Shown: positions 26,956 to 36,270 of the stretch, one piece after another
Layout: each line of letters starts with the position of its first letter
Numbering within the stretch: the first letter of the stretch is position 1
Source: JBBDIK01 sp964640385
Lineage (GTDB): Bacteria > Actinomycetota > UBA4738 > JBBDHU01
DNA length: 64,000 nt
Direction of reading: 5' to 3'
Assembly: GCA_964640385.1 (NCBI GenBank)
Contig: CAZXFL010000002.1
Span: 1-64,000 of the forward strand
The notes under the pieces: model-generated
Told to the model about the DNA's origin: nothing
What the model saw: only the letters and a program-made list of their open reading frames with translations
Databases searched by the model: none
Program-made: the position numbers and the translations under genes

Positions 26956-29039
26956 CTCGCGCCCTCCTCGGGAACCGTGCCGGTCACCGTCGTTCCGGCC
27001 CCCGGGCTGCTGAGGATCGACATCTTGCCGCCCAGCGCCTCGACGCGGTCTTCCATGTTCTGCAATCCCGCACGATGGGGAACCGCGTCGGGGTCGAAGC
27101 CGGCCCCGTCATCGGCGATCGTGAACGTGACCTGCCCGTTCGGGGCGGTGATCGTCATGAGGATGCCCGCTCCCGGAGCGTGCTTCGCCGCGTTCGCCAT
27201 CGCCTCGACGCAGCAGAAGTAGACCGCCGCCTCGACCCCCGCGTCGAAGCGGCCGATCTCGCCCGGGGTTTCGAGCGTTGCGCGGATCGCCGCCTTGTTG
27301 ATGTGCGCGTTCAGAGCGGCCACTATCCCTTTGTCGGCGAGTAGCGGCGGGAAGATGCCGCGAGCCAGGTCTCGGAGGGACTCGAGCGCGTCGTGGGTCT
27401 CGGTTCCGAGTTCGTCCAGCATGGCCGACGCCGCGTCCGGCTCGCGCTCGACGGTCTCAGTGACGATCCGCAACTTGGCACCGATGCCGAGCAACTGCCG
27501 CTGGGTGCTGTCCTCGATATCTCGTTCGAGCTGGCGGAGCGCCGCATCGCGCGCTGCCACGATGCGCTGCCGTGACCAACGGATCTCGGTCGCCTGCTCG
27601 GAGATCTGGTCGACGCGATCCTGGAGTTCCACGGCCAGCCGTGCATTGCGGAGCGCGAGCCCCGCCTGGCCCGCCAGATCGTCGAGCAGATGGTTCTCGG
27701 CGGGGGTCAGTGAGTCACCCGCCGACTTCGCGACCGAGAGTTCCCCGACCGCCTCCTCGGCGTACGAGATCGGGATCGTGCGGGCGAAGGTCTCGGTTTC
27801 GGCGCCTTCCGGCCAGGTGACGACGCGCTCCCCTCCCGCGGGCAGGATCAGACGAACCTGGCCGGCGACGCCGCCCACGCCGGTTGCCACCGCCATAGCC
27901 ATCTGTGGGAGCACCTGATCGTCTGACAGTGTGCCGGCGACCCGGCGCGAGAAGTCGGCCATGACTTCGTAGGGAGAGGCTCGGTTCCCGTACACGAGCC
28001 GGTTCGCGAAACGCTGAACCCGTTCCCGGACCGGCTCGAAGGCGACGGCGACCACCGCGGTCGCGGCGATCGAGAGAGCGACGTTCGGCCGGCCACCAGC
28101 CCCGACGAGACGGCCGATGCCCACCACGATACCGACGTAGACGCCCGTGATGAAGACGGCCAATGCCCCGAACACGACCGTCCTGTTGATCACGACATCG
28201 ATGTCGTACAGACGGTAGCGAAGGATCGCCACCGCGGTCGCCGCCGGCACGCCGCAGAACGCGACGATGACCAAGAGCGAAACGAAGCCGTAGAAGGCTT
28301 TGTTCGAATTGAGGGCCGCGAAGCTGATCATGAGGGCGACCCCCGCCAGGCACGCTGAGAACGCGAACCACTTGAGCTGCTGTCGTTGCTCGCCTTCCGC
28401 GCGACGGAATCGGGCGACGAGAGAAGCGGCGGCGGCGATTATCCCGGCCCCGAAGAGGCTGAGACCGATCTGATTTCCGAGCAGTGCGGCCATGCCCCGC
28501 GTCCCGGGGATGCCGAAGGGGTTCTGGATGATGGAGAAGTTTTCGACCGGGCCCGCGCCGAAGGCGAACCCGAAGGCGGCGAGGAGGACGCCGGTGACTC
28601 CGACCGCCGCTGCGAGCCACCACCGGCGCGAGGGCGGGCGCCCGTCGGGGAAGAGGAGGAACACGAACATGATGCCGCTGACGACGGGGACCCATATCCA
28701 CGAGGTAACCCATGCCGCGAGGGAGCCGAGAGGAGGACCGCCGTCTCGAACGATCACGGCGTAGAGGGCGTACTGCGCGCACAGCTCCTGAAACCCGCCC
28801 CCCACGCCGACGGCACACAGGATCCATCCGATGGGGTTCTCGGGCCGGCGCGAGGCGATCAGTGCCCCTAGGGTCCCGAAGCTGAGTGCGAATAGGATCG
28901 AGAAGCCTCGGAATCCGAAGGTACCGGGCGGTTGCGGGGCGGAACGTCCGAGCACCAAGAAGAGGGCCGCCGCAGCCGAGAACATGAGGGCGATCGCCAG
29001 GACTGACCATGCGAGGCGGCTCGCGTTCCGCGGCGTCAT
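26952..29039 (-). CDS. HisKA_3-type kinase with Glu in place of the phospho-accepting His, array copy 2
   Basis: A 695-residue paralogue of the flanking kinases with the same layout: membrane sensor (LLFPDGRPPSRRWW, RYRLYDIDVVINR), GAF (about 385-485), dimerisation helix and HATPase_c. The phosphorylation motif reads LERDIEDSTQRQ; the codon for residue 509 is GAG (Glu) where the three sisters have CAC (His). The following Asp and the Gln are kept, and the ATP-binding boxes look intact (EAMANAAKHA, DDGAGFD, GAGTTVTG). It therefore cannot autophosphorylate at the usual site; a regulatory pseudokinase or a heterodimer partner is likelier than a dead gene, because the frame is fully open and coupled by ATGA on both sides. 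Confidence 0.87.
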   Translation of the reverse strand: MTPRNASRLAWSVLAIALMFSAAAALFLVLGRSAPQPPGTFGFRGFSILFALSFGTLGALIASRRPENPIGWILCAVGVGGGFQELCAQYALYAVIVRDGGPPLGSLAAWVTSWIWVPVVSGIMFVFLLFPDGRPPSRRWWLAAAVGVTGVLLAAFGFAFGAGPVENFSIIQNPFGIPGTRGMAALLGNQIGLSLFGAGIIAAAASLVARFRRAEGEQRQQLKWFAFSACLAGVALMISFAALNSNKAFYGFVSLLVIVAFCGVPAATAVAILRYRLYDIDVVINRTVVFGALAVFITGVYVGIVVGIGRLVGAGGRPNVALSIAATAVVAVAFEPVRERVQRFANRLVYGNRASPYEVMADFSRRVAGTLSDDQVLPQMAMAVATGVGGVAGQVRLILPAGGERVVTWPEGAETETFARTIPISYAEEAVGELSVAKSAGDSLTPAENHLLDDLAGQAGLALRNARLAVELQDRVDQISEQATEIRWSRQRIVAARDAALRQLERDIEDSTQRQLLGIGAKLRIVTETVEREPDAASAMLDELGTETHDALESLRDLARGIFPPLLADKGIVAALNAHINKAAIRATLETPGEIGRFDAGVEAAVYFCCVEAMANAAKHAPGAGILMTITAPNGQVTFTIADDGAGFDPDAVPHRAGLQNMEDRVEALGGKMSILSSPGAGTTVTGTVPEEGAR

Positions 29040-31117
29040 CGATCGGCCTCCTGCCCGATCGTCGGGATCCGGCCGGTGACGGTCGTCCCCTCGCCCGGGG
29101 TGCTGGAGATCGCGAACGAGCCCCCCAGCGCGTCGATGCGGTCAGCCATGTTGGTCGTCCCCGCGCCTCGGGCGGTCGTGGACGGATCGAATCCCCGGCC
29201 GTCATCCGACACCACGAACGTGAGCTCGCCGTCGCGAACGGCGAGCTCGATCACGGCGCGGTCAGCGTTCGCGTACTTCGCGATGTTCTGGAGGGCCTCC
29301 AGGCAGCAGAAGTACACGGCGGACTCCGCTTCTTGCGGATAGCGTCCGATGCCGTTGCCATCGACCGTCACGGCGACCGACGCCTTCCGCGCTTGGGACT
29401 CCAAGGCCGCCAGGAGCCCCTGGTCCGCAAGGACGGGCGGGTAGATCCCACGGGCCAGGTCGCGCAGGGTCTCCAGCGCCTCACGGGTCTCTTCCTGCGC
29501 CTGCCCAAGCATCTCTCTCGCCGTACCGATGTCCTTGTCGATCATGGTCTCGGTGATGCGCAGCTTCACCGAGAGGGCGACGAGCTGCTGCTGGGCCCCG
29601 TCGTGCAGGTCGCGCTCGATCTTGCGGCGCTCCCCGTCCTGCGCGGTGACGAGGCGCTGTCGCGAGGCCCGGAGGTCGTCGAGCCGGGCCAGGAGCTGCT
29701 CGGTGAGTGCCACGTTCCGCAGCACGAGCCCGGCCTGCGACGCCAGATCCTCGATCAGCGTCGCCTCGGTCGATGTGAGCCCCTCGGTCGCCGGCTTCTC
29801 GACCGAGAGCGCACCGAGGAGTTCCCCCTGGTGTCGGACGGGGATCATGGCCGGCAGCATGGGGTCAACCGGCACCGGTTCGAGGGCCGGCGCATCCGCG
29901 GGCCAGGTGGACCCGGCCGACAGGGAACTGCCCGAGACCAGCCATACGTCTGCCCGGACCGCGCCCGTGCCCTCCGCGAGGATCCGGGCCATCCGCGGCA
30001 AGATGTCCTCGCTCGCGTAGGTTCCGCCGATCTGTTCGGAGAATTCCGAGAGCACCTCGTAGGGCGTTGCGCGCTTCCCGTAGACGAACCGGTTCGCGAT
30101 GTGCTGAGCCCTTCGACGGACCGGCTGGAAGGCGAGCGCGACCACAGCGGCGGCGATCGCCGACAGGAACGTGTTGCTCGCGGATCCGGCCACCGCGCCC
30201 ACGCCGGCGACGATCAGGACGTAGATGAGCGTGATGAACCCCGCCATCATCCCGTAGACGACCGTCTTGCTGATGACGACGTCGATGTCGTACAGGCGAT
30301 ATTTCAAGAGCGCGATCGTCACGGAGGCTGGGATGCCGATCGCGATCAGCAGCACGAAGGCCATCCAGAGGACGTCGCCTACGCTGCCCATCCATCCTGG
30401 CAGGTCTTCTCCGAAGACCCGGCTGAGGACGAACAGCAGGAAGAATGCGGTCCCGGCGAGGAAGACCACATACACGAACCACCGGAGTTGCTGGCGCTCC
30501 TCTCCTCGCGCCTTCCGGTAGCGAACAATGACCGAGGCGATCGACGCGAAGCCGACGAAGAAAGCGGCGGCGGCGCCCGCCTTCACCAGGAAGGAAAGTA
30601 TCCCTTCGAGCGCGGGGATACCCAGAGGATTCTGAACGGTGACGCGTTCGCTCACGTTCAGCTCGCCGGGGCGAAACATCAGGCCGATCAGCATTGCCAC
30701 CGTGGCGATGGCGAGCGCCCACAGGAGCGGCCGCCACCGGCGGGAGAGGGGTCGGCCGGTCGGGAACAGCAGGAGGATCAGCGGGAGCGCGACGCCCGTC
30801 ATGACGAGTGACCAGCTGGAAACCCAGGCTGCCCACACGAGCACGAGCGATCCGAGCTCCGCGCTCTGCACGTACTCATCGGCGATGGAGCTGAGGACGA
30901 ACGCTGCGGCTAGCGAGATGAAGATCCACCCGATGACGTTCCCGGCGCGCAGAGCGATGACGAGGCCGATGGTCGCGAACGTCAGCGTCGTGCCCGCGAA
31001 GATGAGCAGGTCGGGGCTGGGATCGTGGGTTGCCCCGACGACGAGTCCGGCGACGGTGCCGAGCGCGACGAGTGTCCAGAGAGACCACGCGACCCGTGCA
31101 ACGGTCTTCCGCCTCAT
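29036..31117 (-). CDS. HisKA_3 sensor histidine kinase, array copy 3
   Basis: A 693-residue kinase with the common plan: about eight N-terminal helices (LLFPTGRPLSRRWRP, KYRLYDIDVVISK), GAF (about 375-485), HisKA_3 with His505 in ERDLHDGAQQQ, HATPase_c with EALQNIAKYA, DDGRGFD and GEGTTVTG. Its start overlaps the stop of the short relic frame upstream (ATGA at 31114-31117) and its stop overlaps the start of copy 2. Closest to copy 1 by eye in the dimerisation region. Confidence 0.9.
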   Translation of the reverse strand: MRRKTVARVAWSLWTLVALGTVAGLVVGATHDPSPDLLIFAGTTLTFATIGLVIALRAGNVIGWIFISLAAAFVLSSIADEYVQSAELGSLVLVWAAWVSSWSLVMTGVALPLILLLFPTGRPLSRRWRPLLWALAIATVAMLIGLMFRPGELNVSERVTVQNPLGIPALEGILSFLVKAGAAAAFFVGFASIASVIVRYRKARGEERQQLRWFVYVVFLAGTAFFLLFVLSRVFGEDLPGWMGSVGDVLWMAFVLLIAIGIPASVTIALLKYRLYDIDVVISKTVVYGMMAGFITLIYVLIVAGVGAVAGSASNTFLSAIAAAVVALAFQPVRRRAQHIANRFVYGKRATPYEVLSEFSEQIGGTYASEDILPRMARILAEGTGAVRADVWLVSGSSLSAGSTWPADAPALEPVPVDPMLPAMIPVRHQGELLGALSVEKPATEGLTSTEATLIEDLASQAGLVLRNVALTEQLLARLDDLRASRQRLVTAQDGERRKIERDLHDGAQQQLVALSVKLRITETMIDKDIGTAREMLGQAQEETREALETLRDLARGIYPPVLADQGLLAALESQARKASVAVTVDGNGIGRYPQEAESAVYFCCLEALQNIAKYANADRAVIELAVRDGELTFVVSDDGRGFDPSTTARGAGTTNMADRIDALGGSFAISSTPGEGTTVTGRIPTIGQEADR

Positions 31118-31299
31118 CGCGGATCCTCAACGGGTCCCACGGGGACCCTCCCCGAGACGGTCGTGCCCCGCCCCGGTTCCGAGGTCACTTCGACACCTCC
31201 ACCGAGCACCTCCAGGCGGTCCGACATGTTCTGCAGGCCGGCACCCCGGGGCTGGGTGGAGTCGGACCACGCGAGGATCCGGCCGGTGCGTGGCTTCAT
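31114..31299 (-). pseudogene. Relic of a fifth histidine kinase (C-terminal ATPase end only)
   Basis: A 61-codon frame. From residue 19 on it reads GAGLQNMSDRLEVLGGGVEV and then PGRGTTVSGRVP, which aligns with the final G-box and C-terminus of the flanking kinases. The first 18 residues are unrelated. Everything upstream (sensor, GAF, His box, N box) is gone, so this is the remnant of a deletion inside a tandem array. It still keeps ATGA overlaps with both neighbours, so ribosomes can pass through it to copy 3; it may persist as a coupling device or as a small protein. Confidence 0.75.
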
Positions 31300-33497
31300 C
31301 CGACGGTCTCCATCGCGTGCGACGGGATGCTCCCGCGGATGGTCGTCCCTCGGCCGGGCGCCGATACGATCTCGACGGATCCGCCGAGTGCCTCTGCCCG
31401 GTCGCGCATGTTGATCAACCCGGATCCGGCCGGGGTTGCGTCGGTATCGAATCCGACTCCTTCATCGGTGACCTCGAAGGAGAGTTGACCGGCGTCGCCT
31501 GAGAGAGCGATCTTCACCCCATGGGTCTCGGCGTACTTGGTGGCGTTCTGCACGGCCTCGAGGCAGCAGAAGTAGGTGGCCGCCTCGACGTCGATCGGGA
31601 ACCGCGCGAGTCCGGGGGCGTGGATGCGGATGTCGAGTGCGCTGCGGCGGGTCTGGGTCTCGAGCGCCTCGACGAGCCCGCGTTGCTCCAGGAGAGGTGG
31701 GTAGACGCCGCGGGCCAGGTCGCGAAGCGTTTCGAGCGCCTCGGCGGCTTCGCCCTGGAGTTCTTCCAGTACCGAGCGGGCCTTCGCCGGATCGGCGGCC
31801 GCGATCGTCTTCGCGAGACGCAGCTTCACCGCCAGGGCCACCAGATGCTGTTGCGCTCCGTCGTGGATGTTGCGCTCCAGACGACGCCGCTCGGAGTCCT
31901 GTGCGGCGATGATCCGCTGGCGGGACGAGCGCAGCTCCTCGGACTGGCGCGAGATCTCGTCCAGGCGTGTCTCCAGTTCGGCGGTCAAACCGAAGTTCCG
32001 GAGGACGAGGCCTGCTTGCGAGGAGAGGTCCTCCACGAGCTTGCGTTCCGCTGGGGTGACCGGCTCGCTCGAGGACTTCGTGAGCGTGAGGGCACCGAGA
32101 AGCTCGTCGTGCAGGGTGACGGGCACGGCGAGCGTGACCGCACCGAGTGGAGGCAGCCCTTCGTCGGATAGCTCGACGCTGTCTGGCCCGCTCACGGCCG
32201 CGTCGCGCGGCCAGCTCGCGACACGCGAGAGCCGCGATCCACTCCGCAGCCATACCTCTGTCCGATCCGCTCCCGTGCCTGCGGCCAAAACCTGCGCGGT
32301 GAGCGGTAGGGCCTCCTCGGTGGCAACGGTGCCTGCGATGTGGTCGGCGATCCCCGCGAGCACTTCGTAGGGAGTTGCCCGCTTCCCGTAGACCAGGCGG
32401 TTCGCGAACCGTCGCGCGCGGTCCCGGACCGGTTGGAACGCCGCCGCAACCACCGCGGTTGCCGCCACCGACAGGAGCAGGCTGGGTTCGTCGCCGCGAC
32501 CGACCAGCGTCCCGACCCCGACGACGATTCCGACGTACACGATCGTGATGAAGGCGGCGAGTGCCCCGAAGACCACGGCGCGGCGGATCACGAGGTCGAC
32601 GCCGTAGAGTCGATATTTCATGATCGCGGCCCCGCACGCCAAGGGGATCCCGAAACCGATCGTGAGCGCGAATCCGATGAAGCCGAGGAAGGAGAGGCCG
32701 ACGAGCAACGTGGCCTCCTCGGAGGTAAAAGACACCAGTTGGGTGCCTACGGTGAGTGCGAAGAAGAAGAGCGCGAGGACCGCGACCATGACGAGCCACC
32801 GGAGCTGCTGGCGTTCCTCGCCGCGTGCGCGCCGGAAGCGGCCGATCAAGGCGAACGCGGTGGAAAGAGAGGCCACGATGAAGATGAGGTTCCCGATCAG
32901 GATGATGGTGCCCGCGCGCGCACCGAAGGCTTCGATCCCCAGGGGGTTCTGTAGTTGGAGTCCGAACTCCCGGAAATTGTTGAGCGTTTCGGGCTTCAGG
33001 CCGAGGCCGATCCCGGCGATGAGCAGTCCGGCCGCGATCGCCCACCCCGCCATGCGCCAACGGGGCGAGGGCGCGTGGCCATCGGGGAAGATCAGGAACA
33101 GGAGGGCAAGCGGACCGACCGTCGGGATCAGCCCCAGCTCGCCGACGATCGCCGTCGCCCCGGTTGCCGGCATGCTCGGCTGCACGATGATCCCGAAGAT
33201 CGTGTACGCCTGGGCGAACGACGTGACGATGAGACCGAGCCCGACCGCGGTGAACAGCCAGCCCACGTTGTTCCCGCGTTGGGCGGCGATGATCATGGTC
33301 CCTACCCAGAGCCACAGCAAGGCGATCGTGGCCACGATGAACGCTGCGGCGCTGAGGCCCGCCCTGGGAGCGTCGGTTGCCGACGCGGCGGCGAGCGCGA
33401 GGGTGACCGCGGTCAGTCCGACCCCGAGGACGCGCATGGCGCGCGCCGTCCGTCGATACCGACGGGCGTCGCCGACCGGACCTGCTCGCTCGTCCAT
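31296..33497 (-). CDS. HisKA_3 sensor histidine kinase, array copy 4 (first gene of array)
   Basis: A 733-residue kinase, the longest and first-transcribed member. Eight or so sensor helices (LIFPDGHAPSPRWR, KYRLYGVDLVIRR), GAF (about 400-505), HisKA_3 with His545 in ERNIHDGAQQH, HATPase_c with EAVQNATKYA, DEGVGFD and GRGTTIRG. Translation of all downstream members depends on ATGA overlaps starting at its stop (31296-31299). The ATG at 33497 has no clear -10 box or ribosome binding site directly before it. Confidence 0.9.
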   Translation of the reverse strand: MDERAGPVGDARRYRRTARAMRVLGVGLTAVTLALAAASATDAPRAGLSAAAFIVATIALLWLWVGTMIIAAQRGNNVGWLFTAVGLGLIVTSFAQAYTIFGIIVQPSMPATGATAIVGELGLIPTVGPLALLFLIFPDGHAPSPRWRMAGWAIAAGLLIAGIGLGLKPETLNNFREFGLQLQNPLGIEAFGARAGTIILIGNLIFIVASLSTAFALIGRFRRARGEERQQLRWLVMVAVLALFFFALTVGTQLVSFTSEEATLLVGLSFLGFIGFALTIGFGIPLACGAAIMKYRLYGVDLVIRRAVVFGALAAFITIVYVGIVVGVGTLVGRGDEPSLLLSVAATAVVAAAFQPVRDRARRFANRLVYGKRATPYEVLAGIADHIAGTVATEEALPLTAQVLAAGTGADRTEVWLRSGSRLSRVASWPRDAAVSGPDSVELSDEGLPPLGAVTLAVPVTLHDELLGALTLTKSSSEPVTPAERKLVEDLSSQAGLVLRNFGLTAELETRLDEISRQSEELRSSRQRIIAAQDSERRRLERNIHDGAQQHLVALAVKLRLAKTIAAADPAKARSVLEELQGEAAEALETLRDLARGVYPPLLEQRGLVEALETQTRRSALDIRIHAPGLARFPIDVEAATYFCCLEAVQNATKYAETHGVKIALSGDAGQLSFEVTDEGVGFDTDATPAGSGLINMRDRAEALGGSVEIVSAPGRGTTIRGSIPSHAMETVG

Positions 33498-33674
33498 GCC
33501 GGCAATCGTCCCACCCCGGGGAACCCCCTCAAAGGAGGCTTCCGCGAGAGCTGTGGCGTGGTTGCGCGCCGGCGGCGGGGTACCTGCACCCTGCGAAGGA
33601 GTGGTGCGTGCCTGGCTGCGGCCGCAGGTCCGGCCGTGCGAGGATGCGCCGAGACCTCAGGAAGGAGCCAGATC

Positions 33675-34679
33675 ATGACTGCCGATCGCATCGAAGCTGC
33701 GACCACGTCGATGTCGTGGATCCCGATGGGGGCACCGACCGGGGCACTGAAGGTGCCGTTCGAGGTGGGGATCGCGCACTACGATGAGCCGCCGCCGGAT
33801 CCGCTGGCCGACGAGGAGATGATCGTGGGCCTGCGGAACGCCGACCGGTTCCGGTTCTGCAACCGGCTGCGCGCCTTCATCGAGGTCCAGGACGGACGGA
33901 TCACGGGGTACGGGTCGACGGGCGAAGGCATGATCGGTTCGACCACCCTGCGGTTTGCCGGCAGGGGTGTGACCTTCCAAGCCGTCGCGTACCCGGATCT
34001 GCAACCCGAGCCCGAGGTCGGGGAGAACTTCGTCCGCTTCGTGCAAACGGCCGGCGGCCGGACCGGCGTTCCGGCACCTCGGACGGTGAAGCACCCCCCG
34101 TTCGTGCAGATCGCCGCGCCGACCGCCTGGACGACTCTGGCGCTCACGATCTTCACGGATGGGACCTCCCAGCACGAACTCGTCGGTGCCAGCCCATTCC
34201 CGCGCCACTGGGTCTACGACCGCGACGGCAAGCTCGCGGAGAAGACGGCGACGATCGACTTCAAGAAGTGGACGGGCACGATGTTCGGCAAGCACTCCCC
34301 TTGGGGCGACGAGGACTCGCCGGCGATCACCACTGCGGTGGAGACGGCCGCCGAACACGAGTTGTCGAAGGTCATCATCGACGCGAAGCCGGAGTTCAGG
34401 AAGGTCAAGGAGGGTGCCGCGCTCGTCGAGCAGGGCGACGCGGGCGACGAAGTGTTCCTGCTTTTCGACGGGGTGCTCTCGGTCGAGATCGACGGGGAGC
34501 CGGTCACCGAGTTCGGACCCGGCGCGATCCTCGGTGAGATGGCGATCGTCGGCGAGGGCACTCGGGTCGCCACGCTGCGCGCGCGGACCGACTGCCGGGT
34601 AGCGGCGGTTCCCGGCCACAGCATCGATCGCGCGGAGCTGGAGGAGATCGCCAAGCGCCGTCAGGACGGCGAGGGGTAG
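33675..34679 (+). CDS. Cyclic-nucleotide-binding-domain protein with uncharacterised N-terminal domain
   Basis: A 334-residue cytoplasmic protein. Residues 225-330 are a CAP-family cNMP-binding domain: EGAALVEQGDAGDEVFLL, then the phosphate-binding cassette FGPGAILGEMAI...TRVATLRA with the Gly-Glu and Arg needed for cAMP. Residues 1-220 form an uncharacterised domain rich in aromatic residues (SWIPMGAPTG, ASPFPRHWVYD). There is no HTH, so the output is not DNA binding. ATG is preceded by AAGGAG. A receiver-adenylate cyclase is encoded 2.3 kb downstream, so this is a candidate cAMP effector of the same cluster (inference). Confidence 0.78.
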   Translation: MTADRIEAATTSMSWIPMGAPTGALKVPFEVGIAHYDEPPPDPLADEEMIVGLRNADRFRFCNRLRAFIEVQDGRITGYGSTGEGMIGSTTLRFAGRGVTFQAVAYPDLQPEPEVGENFVRFVQTAGGRTGVPAPRTVKHPPFVQIAAPTAWTTLALTIFTDGTSQHELVGASPFPRHWVYDRDGKLAEKTATIDFKKWTGTMFGKHSPWGDEDSPAITTAVETAAEHELSKVIIDAKPEFRKVKEGAALVEQGDAGDEVFLLFDGVLSVEIDGEPVTEFGPGAILGEMAIVGEGTRVATLRARTDCRVAAVPGHSIDRAELEEIAKRRQDGEG

Positions 34680-34683
34680 CGGG

Positions 34684-34689
34684 TAGGGT
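34684..34689 (+). promoter_or_regulatory. -10 box TAGGGT deciding the start of the FAD oxidoreductase
   Basis: TAGGGT ends 7 nt before GTG 34697. The in-frame GTG at 34688 lies inside the box itself and would be upstream of the transcript, so GTG 34697 is the better start. Confidence 0.5.
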
Positions 34690-34696
34690 GCCGGGT

Positions 34697-36268
34697 GTGG
34701 AGACCTTCGACGCCGTCGTCATCGGCAGCGGACCGAACGGGCTGACCGCCGCCGCATACCTCGCGCGCGAAGGCTGGAGCGTCGCGGTCCTGGAGCAGGC
34801 CGGCGTCGCGGGTGGTGCGATCCGCAGCGAGGAGCTCACCGAACCCGGCTTCGTCCACGACACTTTCTCGGCGTTCAACGGCCTGCTGCATGCGTCGCCG
34901 GTCTTCACCGAACTCGAGCTGGATCGCCGGGTGACGTGGGCGCACTTCGAGACCCCGGTCTCGGTCCTCGTCGGTCCTCACGACGGGGCCTTCATCTCGC
35001 GCGACGCCGACGTTACCGCCCGAGGGCTGGAGAAGATCCACCCTGCAGATGGACGGGCCTGGCTCGAGCTATGGGGATGGTGGAAGCGGAGCGGCCGCCG
35101 GCTCTTCGACGTGCTGCTCTCGCCGATCCCGTCGCCGCGTCCCGCCTGGCGGTTGTTGCGCGCAGCGGGGATGAGCGGGCTGTTCGAGACGGCGAAGATG
35201 CAGGCCGAACCGGGGGAGCAGATCGCCTTGCAGCGCTTCGGGTCCTCGGAGGCGCGCGCGTTGCTTGCCTGCGGCGTGTCTCATGGGGACCTGGCGGTCG
35301 ATGAGATGGGGAGCGCGCCCGGGATGCTCGTCTTGGCCATGCTGGCACAGGACACGGGCATGCCGGTGCCGGTCGGAGGCGCCGGTCGGCTCGCCGAGGG
35401 GTTCGCCGGAGCCGTTACCGAGGCGGGCGGGTCCGTGTTCACCGGCGAGCAGGTTCGCCGCATCCGCATGGAACGTGGGCGCGCGGTCGGGGTCGAGACC
35501 GTCGGAGGCGCGCGCTTCCGCGCGCGCCGCGCGCTGCTCGCGGACACGGGTCCAGGCGCGATGGTGAGACTGGCCGGCGAGGAGGCGTTCCCCAAGTCCT
35601 ATCTCGACGGGGTACGCCGCTTCCGGTACGGCAGCGGGGTCTTCAAGATCGACTTGGCGCTTTCGGGTGTGGCGCCGTGGGCGGCCGAAGAGATGCGGGA
35701 GGTCGGCGTCGTGCATGTGACCGGGGACCTGGACGCGATGGCGCGATCGGCGTTCGAGATCCGTCGCAGCCTGCTCCCGCGGGAACCGTTGCTGGTCGTC
35801 GGACAGCAGAGCCTCGCGGACCCGACGCGCGCGCCCGACGGCGGCCAGACCCTGTGGATCGAATGCCACGTCCCGTCCGTCCCGCTTGGGGACGCGGCCT
35901 CACAGATCGACGCTGGCGACTGGAACGCCGCGCGCGAGCCATTCCTCGAGCGATGCCTTGCCCGGCTGGAGGCGCATGCGCCGGGCCTGCGAGGGATGAT
36001 CATCGGCGTGTCTACCCATACACCGGACGATCTGGAGCACGAGGATCCCAACCTCGTTGGCGGGGACATCGGCGGCGGGTCGAGTGCGATCGACCAGCAG
36101 CTCATCTTCCGGCCCGTCACCGGGTGGTTCCGCTACCGGACACCGGTGAAGGGTCTGTACCTATGTTCGGCGTCCGCGCACCCGGGCGGTGGGGTCCACG
36201 GCATGGTCGGACGGAACGCCGCCCGGCGCGTCTTGCGTGACGCGAAGTTCATCGGGAAGGGTGGCTGA
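34697..36268 (+). CDS. Phytoene-desaturase-like NAD(P)/FAD-dependent oxidoreductase
   Basis: A 523-residue flavoprotein of the CrtI/CrtISO and amine-oxidase fold. The dinucleotide motif VVIGSGPNGLTAAAYLAR is at the very N-terminus, followed by VLEQAGVAGGAIRSEE. The family's second FAD contact is near the C-terminus (LYLCSASAHPGGGVHGMVG). It resembles the poorly characterised phytoene-dehydrogenase-like proteins rather than a defined carotenoid enzyme, and no other carotenoid genes are near, so the substrate is unknown. The start GTG 34697 fits a leaderless transcript. It ends 2 bp before the convergent NarL-type regulator gene. Confidence 0.8.
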   Translation: METFDAVVIGSGPNGLTAAAYLAREGWSVAVLEQAGVAGGAIRSEELTEPGFVHDTFSAFNGLLHASPVFTELELDRRVTWAHFETPVSVLVGPHDGAFISRDADVTARGLEKIHPADGRAWLELWGWWKRSGRRLFDVLLSPIPSPRPAWRLLRAAGMSGLFETAKMQAEPGEQIALQRFGSSEARALLACGVSHGDLAVDEMGSAPGMLVLAMLAQDTGMPVPVGGAGRLAEGFAGAVTEAGGSVFTGEQVRRIRMERGRAVGVETVGGARFRARRALLADTGPGAMVRLAGEEAFPKSYLDGVRRFRYGSGVFKIDLALSGVAPWAAEEMREVGVVHVTGDLDAMARSAFEIRRSLLPREPLLVVGQQSLADPTRAPDGGQTLWIECHVPSVPLGDAASQIDAGDWNAAREPFLERCLARLEAHAPGLRGMIIGVSTHTPDDLEHEDPNLVGGDIGGGSSAIDQQLIFRPVTGWFRYRTPVKGLYLCSASAHPGGGVHGMVGRNAARRVLRDAKFIGKGG

Positions 36269-36270
36269 TG

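Noticed and set aside
29009..30811. A 600-codon plus-strand frame opposite the third histidine kinase
   Set aside because: Mirror frame; the kinase strand has full domain content.
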